A DNA stretch of 64,000 nucleotides from Christiangramia forsetii KT0803. Its GTDB lineage: Bacteria > Bacteroidota > Bacteroidia > Flavobacteriales > Flavobacteriaceae. Below the pieces are notes generated by a model. The model saw only the letters and a program-made list of their open reading frames with translations. It was not told the origin of the DNA and did not search any database. This document shows, in pieces, positions 61,418 through 64,000 of the stretch. Numbering within the stretch: position 1 is the stretch's first letter; each line of letters begins with the position of its first letter. The position numbers and the translations under genes were made by a program. The stretch covers positions 3,414,501-3,478,500 of the forward strand of contig NC_008571.1 in assembly GCF_000060345.1 (NCBI RefSeq). The letters are read 5' to 3'.

Positions 61418-61864
61418 ATGGATTTAAATATTGAAGTAAAAAAGTTCAGTGAATTAAGCCTCACTGAACTTTATGATATTTTACAGTTAAGATCTGAAGT
61501 TTTTGTGGTGGAGCAGGATTGTGTTTATCAGGATATAGATGGTAAAGACAACGAAGCATTACATATTATCGGATTCAAAGAAGATGAAATCGTTGCTTAT
61601 ACCCGTTGTTTTAAGCCAGGGTATTACTTTGAGGAAGCTGCTATTGGCCGTGTGGTGGTAAAAGATTTAGAAAGGAAGTTTGGCTATGGTCATGAGATAA
61701 TGAAAGCTTCAGATAAAGCAATTAAAGAGCATTATAAGACTTCAAATATCAAATTATCTGCTCAGCAATATCTTATCAAATTTTATGAATCTCATGGATA
61801 TCAAACAACCGGCGAAGGTTACTTGGAAGATGGTATTCCGCATATCGGGATGATCAAGGATTAG
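61418..61864 (+). CDS. GNAT family N-acetyltransferase (ElaA-like)
   Basis: The protein has 148 residues. The N-terminal LTELYDILQLRSEVFVVEQDCVYQDIDGKD is characteristic of the ElaA branch, followed by the acetyl-CoA loop IGRVVVKDLERKFGYGHEIM. The acceptor is unknown. It is in an operon with rpiB. Its stop overlaps the 3' end of the convergent hydroxylase gene by four bases. Confidence 0.88.
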   Translation: MDLNIEVKKFSELSLTELYDILQLRSEVFVVEQDCVYQDIDGKDNEALHIIGFKEDEIVAYTRCFKPGYYFEEAAIGRVVVKDLERKFGYGHEIMKASDKAIKEHYKTSNIKLSAQQYLIKFYESHGYQTTGEGYLEDGIPHIGMIKD

Positions 61865-62679
61865 TTCTTTGTTTTAATAGACCTGTTGAAAGGAATACCT
61901 AGTTGATATCTTATATTATCTGAATTTTCATCTGCTAGGATATCAATTCCGTAGCGTATATTTTCAGTTTTTTCATATACGAAAGTGCCAAAAATCCTAT
62001 CCCAGATACTAAGCATATTTCCGAAGTTACGATCTGTCCATGGCAATTGAAAATGATGATGAAATTTATGCATGTCTGGCGTTACAAATACGTAGCTCAA
62101 AACCCTGTCCATATTTTTGGGAAGTTTAATATTAGCATGCGTAAAATATGTAAAGAAGACGCTTAAAATTCGATAAAATAAATAGAAGGCAACGGGCATT
62201 CCCATAATAATAACAGCTATAAGAGCAAAGCTTTCACGAATCACAAAATCGAAAGGATGATGTCTGGTACCGGTAGTTGCATCTACATGGGTATCTGTAT
62301 GATGTATAAGATGCAGTCTCCACATCCATTTTATTTTATGTAGCAGGAAATGAACGAAATATTGCGCAATGAGATCCAACACCATTAGAGCCAGAATAAG
62401 TTCTACCCAAATTGGCAGATCTATTATTTGCAATAGACCGAATTGAGAATTATTAAGCCATAAAAATAATCCTCCCGTTAGTAATCCAAATACCAGGTTT
62501 ATAAACATGACAAAACCCAGCAGAATAAAGTTTGTTTTTGCATGTTTCCACTTATTATATCGAAATTTAACTAAAGCATAGTAACCTTCAAGGATCCAGA
62601 ATAGACCCAGTACAAGGCTAAGCCAGGCCAGCTTTTGCCAGGTAGCCATGTTTTCAAAGAATAGAAGAAAATTTTCCAA
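61861..62679 (-). CDS. Fatty acid hydroxylase/sterol desaturase family protein
   Basis: The protein has 272 residues with four or five membrane helices and the His clusters of the di-iron family: HFLLHKIKWMWRLHLIHHTDTHVD, then GTRHHPFD and PDMHKFHHHFQ. The product probably hydroxylates a membrane lipid; flavobacteria are rich in such lipids. The start used is TTG at 62679; an in-frame ATG at 62649 (MATWQKLAW) is the alternative. It begins ten bases after the S41 stop. Confidence 0.87.
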   Translation of the reverse strand: MENFLLFFENMATWQKLAWLSLVLGLFWILEGYYALVKFRYNKWKHAKTNFILLGFVMFINLVFGLLTGGLFLWLNNSQFGLLQIIDLPIWVELILALMVLDLIAQYFVHFLLHKIKWMWRLHLIHHTDTHVDATTGTRHHPFDFVIRESFALIAVIIMGMPVAFYLFYRILSVFFTYFTHANIKLPKNMDRVLSYVFVTPDMHKFHHHFQLPWTDRNFGNMLSIWDRIFGTFVYEKTENIRYGIDILADENSDNIRYQLGIPFNRSIKTKN

Positions 62680-62689
62680 AACTTAGTTT

Positions 62690-64000
62690 CTAATTCAAAA
62701 TTTTAGAGTACTCAGATGGATTATTCAGTAGGGATTTGGCTTTGGTTATTTCAGGATTACTTTCAGTATAATATTCATATAAACCTTCTTTATAAAAATA
62801 CCTTTTAATAATTTCATCGGTCAATAAACTTACTATTTCAGGCTTTTTATTATCCAGTTCCTGTTTTTTAAATGCTGAAATCTGTGCTTTTATTTTTTCA
62901 ACTTCTGAAGAAATTTGAGATTTTAAAGCTTCATCTTCCGCTTTCTCCATCATCTCATTCAACTCAATTTCAGTAGCCGTTTGATATTTAAAATCTGAAG
63001 ATTCCAGATAGTTTTTAAATTCCTTAAAATCTGAATCTGTAAAACTAAAATCTGCTGGACTCTTTAGTTCATGTGAATAATAATAGTTGGTTGCATAATC
63101 AAAAATAGCGTCCTGAAGTAATAATGACTGGGTTATGTCACTAAATTCAGAAGTTTTAAGTTGTACATCCGGAAGTATTCCCCCACCATCATACACTTTT
63201 CTACCATTACGTGTGGTGAATTCGTTATAATCTTCCACTTTGGTTCTTACGGCCTTTCCATCCTCATTTCGGCGCCTGTAATCCAATGCCTGAATACATC
63301 TTCCGCTAGGGGTATAATATCTTGAAATAGTGATTTTAATCTGGGTGCCGTAAGCGAGTTCTTTAGGCCTTTGAACCAGACCTTTTCCGAAACTTCTGGC
63401 GCCAACTATCACCCCACGATCCAAATCCTGAATCGCGCCGGCTACAATTTCGCTGGCGGAAGCACTTCTACCATTAACTAAGACTATTAATGGAATTTTG
63501 GTATCTATTGGCTCTTTTTGAGTAAAATATTCCCTATTATATTTCTCGATCACAGATTTCGTAGTAACTATCAACTCATCTTTTGGAACAAAAATATTAC
63601 TAACGTTGATCGCTTCATTTAATAAGCCACCCAAATTTCCTCTTAGATCCAGTATAACTTTATCTGCTCCATCGTTTTTGAGTTCTTTAAGCGCTTGTTT
63701 AACCTGCGTAGATGCTTTTGCATTAAATTTAGACAGTACGATATAAGCCGAATTATCATCGAGTAATTTGTAAAATGGCACCGCATCAAGTTCTACAGCA
63801 CCGCGTTTTAAACTGGTAGTTTTGATTTCCCCCTGTCTGCGGTAGGTAATATTTATATCACTATCTGGAGTTCCATTAAGCAATTCTCCGGCATCTTCTT
63901 TAAATTCGGTTACATTGATATTTCCAATCTTAATAATCTCATCTCCGGCTTTTAAACCGGCTTTATCTGCGGGATAATCTTTATAAGTTTCCATGATGGT
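62690..64000 (-). CDS. S41 family C-terminal processing peptidase (partial, N-terminus off right edge)
   Basis: About 436 codons are visible and the frame stays open to the window edge. The ATG at 63994 lies inside the PDZ domain and is not the start. The PDZ domain (KAGLKAGDEIIKIGNINV) is followed by the S41 core, with the catalytic Ser in GRSASASEIVAG and the Lys in RSFGKGLVQ. A long charged helical tail ends the protein. It is probably a periplasmic tail-specific protease. It is co-transcribed with the hydroxylase gene. Confidence 0.92.
   Translation of the reverse strand, partial: TIMETYKDYPADKAGLKAGDEIIKIGNINVTEFKEDAGELLNGTPDSDINITYRRQGEIKTTSLKRGAVELDAVPFYKLLDDNSAYIVLSKFNAKASTQVKQALKELKNDGADKVILDLRGNLGGLLNEAINVSNIFVPKDELIVTTKSVIEKYNREYFTQKEPIDTKIPLIVLVNGRSASASEIVAGAIQDLDRGVIVGARSFGKGLVQRPKELAYGTQIKITISRYYTPSGRCIQALDYRRRNEDGKAVRTKVEDYNEFTTRNGRKVYDGGGILPDVQLKTSEFSDITQSLLLQDAIFDYATNYYYSHELKSPADFSFTDSDFKEFKNYLESSDFKYQTATEIELNEMMEKAEDEALKSQISSEVEKIKAQISAFKKQELDNKKPEIVSLLTDEIIKRYFYKEGLYEYYTESNPEITKAKSLLNNPSEYSKILN

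Noticed and set aside
1-64000. CRISPR arrays, insertion sequences, prophage or defence genes
   Set aside because: No regular direct repeats with spacers, no transposase or integrase and no phage proteins were seen on either strand.

Overview
The window looks like a piece of a chromosome from a marine or soil Flavobacteriaceae bacterium (phylum Bacteroidota), close in character to Gramella/Christiangramia. That placement is inference. It rests on AT-rich DNA, Bacteroidota promoter boxes (TAnnTTTG) instead of sigma70 boxes, the near absence of Shine-Dalgarno sequences, a type IX secretion lipoprotein of the SprE/PorW kind, and many families largely confined to this phylum (DUF4292, DUF4837, DUF4175, DUF4254, DUF6427, DUF6341, DUF6909, DUF5687). 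No insertion sequence, prophage, CRISPR array or defence locus was seen. This is core genome, and most genes lie on the minus strand.

Layout: 1-11.4 kb holds dprA (cut by the left edge), an HU/SPOR protein, a thioesterase, and then a minus-strand envelope block (EnvC-like activator, DUF4292 lipoprotein, TPR protein, sugar nucleotidyltransferase, dUTPase, flippase). 11.4-20.2 kb is the ATP synthase operon atpB-E-F-H-A-G (no atpD or atpC) behind sprE, a bactofilin and AtpZ. 20.3-28 kb has an ABC exporter pair, a PaaE-like reductase, a GT9 glycosyltransferase with DUF4254, and purD. 28-36.6 kb is a surface polysaccharide block (CapK-like ligase, GT2, UDP-glucuronate decarboxylase, rfbD, rfbC) followed by a DUF6909 protein, a GH3 protein and an M23 peptidase. 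36.7-43.1 kb has tatA, DUF4837, an MltD-like transglycosylase, pgk, holB, a DoxX-like protein and an OmpH-like protein. 43.3-49.8 kb is the operon DUF4175-ybeY-mnmG-methyltransferase. 49.9-59.8 kb has gltX, an SPFH protein, a small stress-type trio, glnS, a ZIP-like transporter, folB, tRNA-Cys, a LysE-type exporter and rnr. 60-64 kb holds a gene-poor AT-rich stretch, rpiB, a GNAT gene, a fatty acid hydroxylase and an S41 protease cut by the right edge.

The main signal beyond ordinary genes is chromosomal architecture. Two perfect 16-bp palindromes TGTTCCACGTGGAACA bracket mnmG, and two 14/16 matches lie at 38.7 and 55.7 kb. These match the known ParB target parS, which clusters near replication origins. 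About 4-5 kb beyond the last one is the only long gene-free stretch (60.45-60.95 kb). It is extremely AT-rich, with near-consensus DnaA boxes and repeated TTTTTAAG motifs, and genes to its left are strongly biased to the minus strand. Together this suggests an origin-proximal region with oriC between rnr and rpiB, away from dnaA. The same gap holds a DUF2007-type gene broken by one amber codon and an unlisted 56-residue membrane ORF.

Other points: several promoter boxes sit 3-7 bases from their start codons, which implies leaderless mRNAs. A strong hairpin separates atpE from atpF. Small inverted-repeat elements sit at the ends of atpA and atpG. Several genes appear to use TTG starts.
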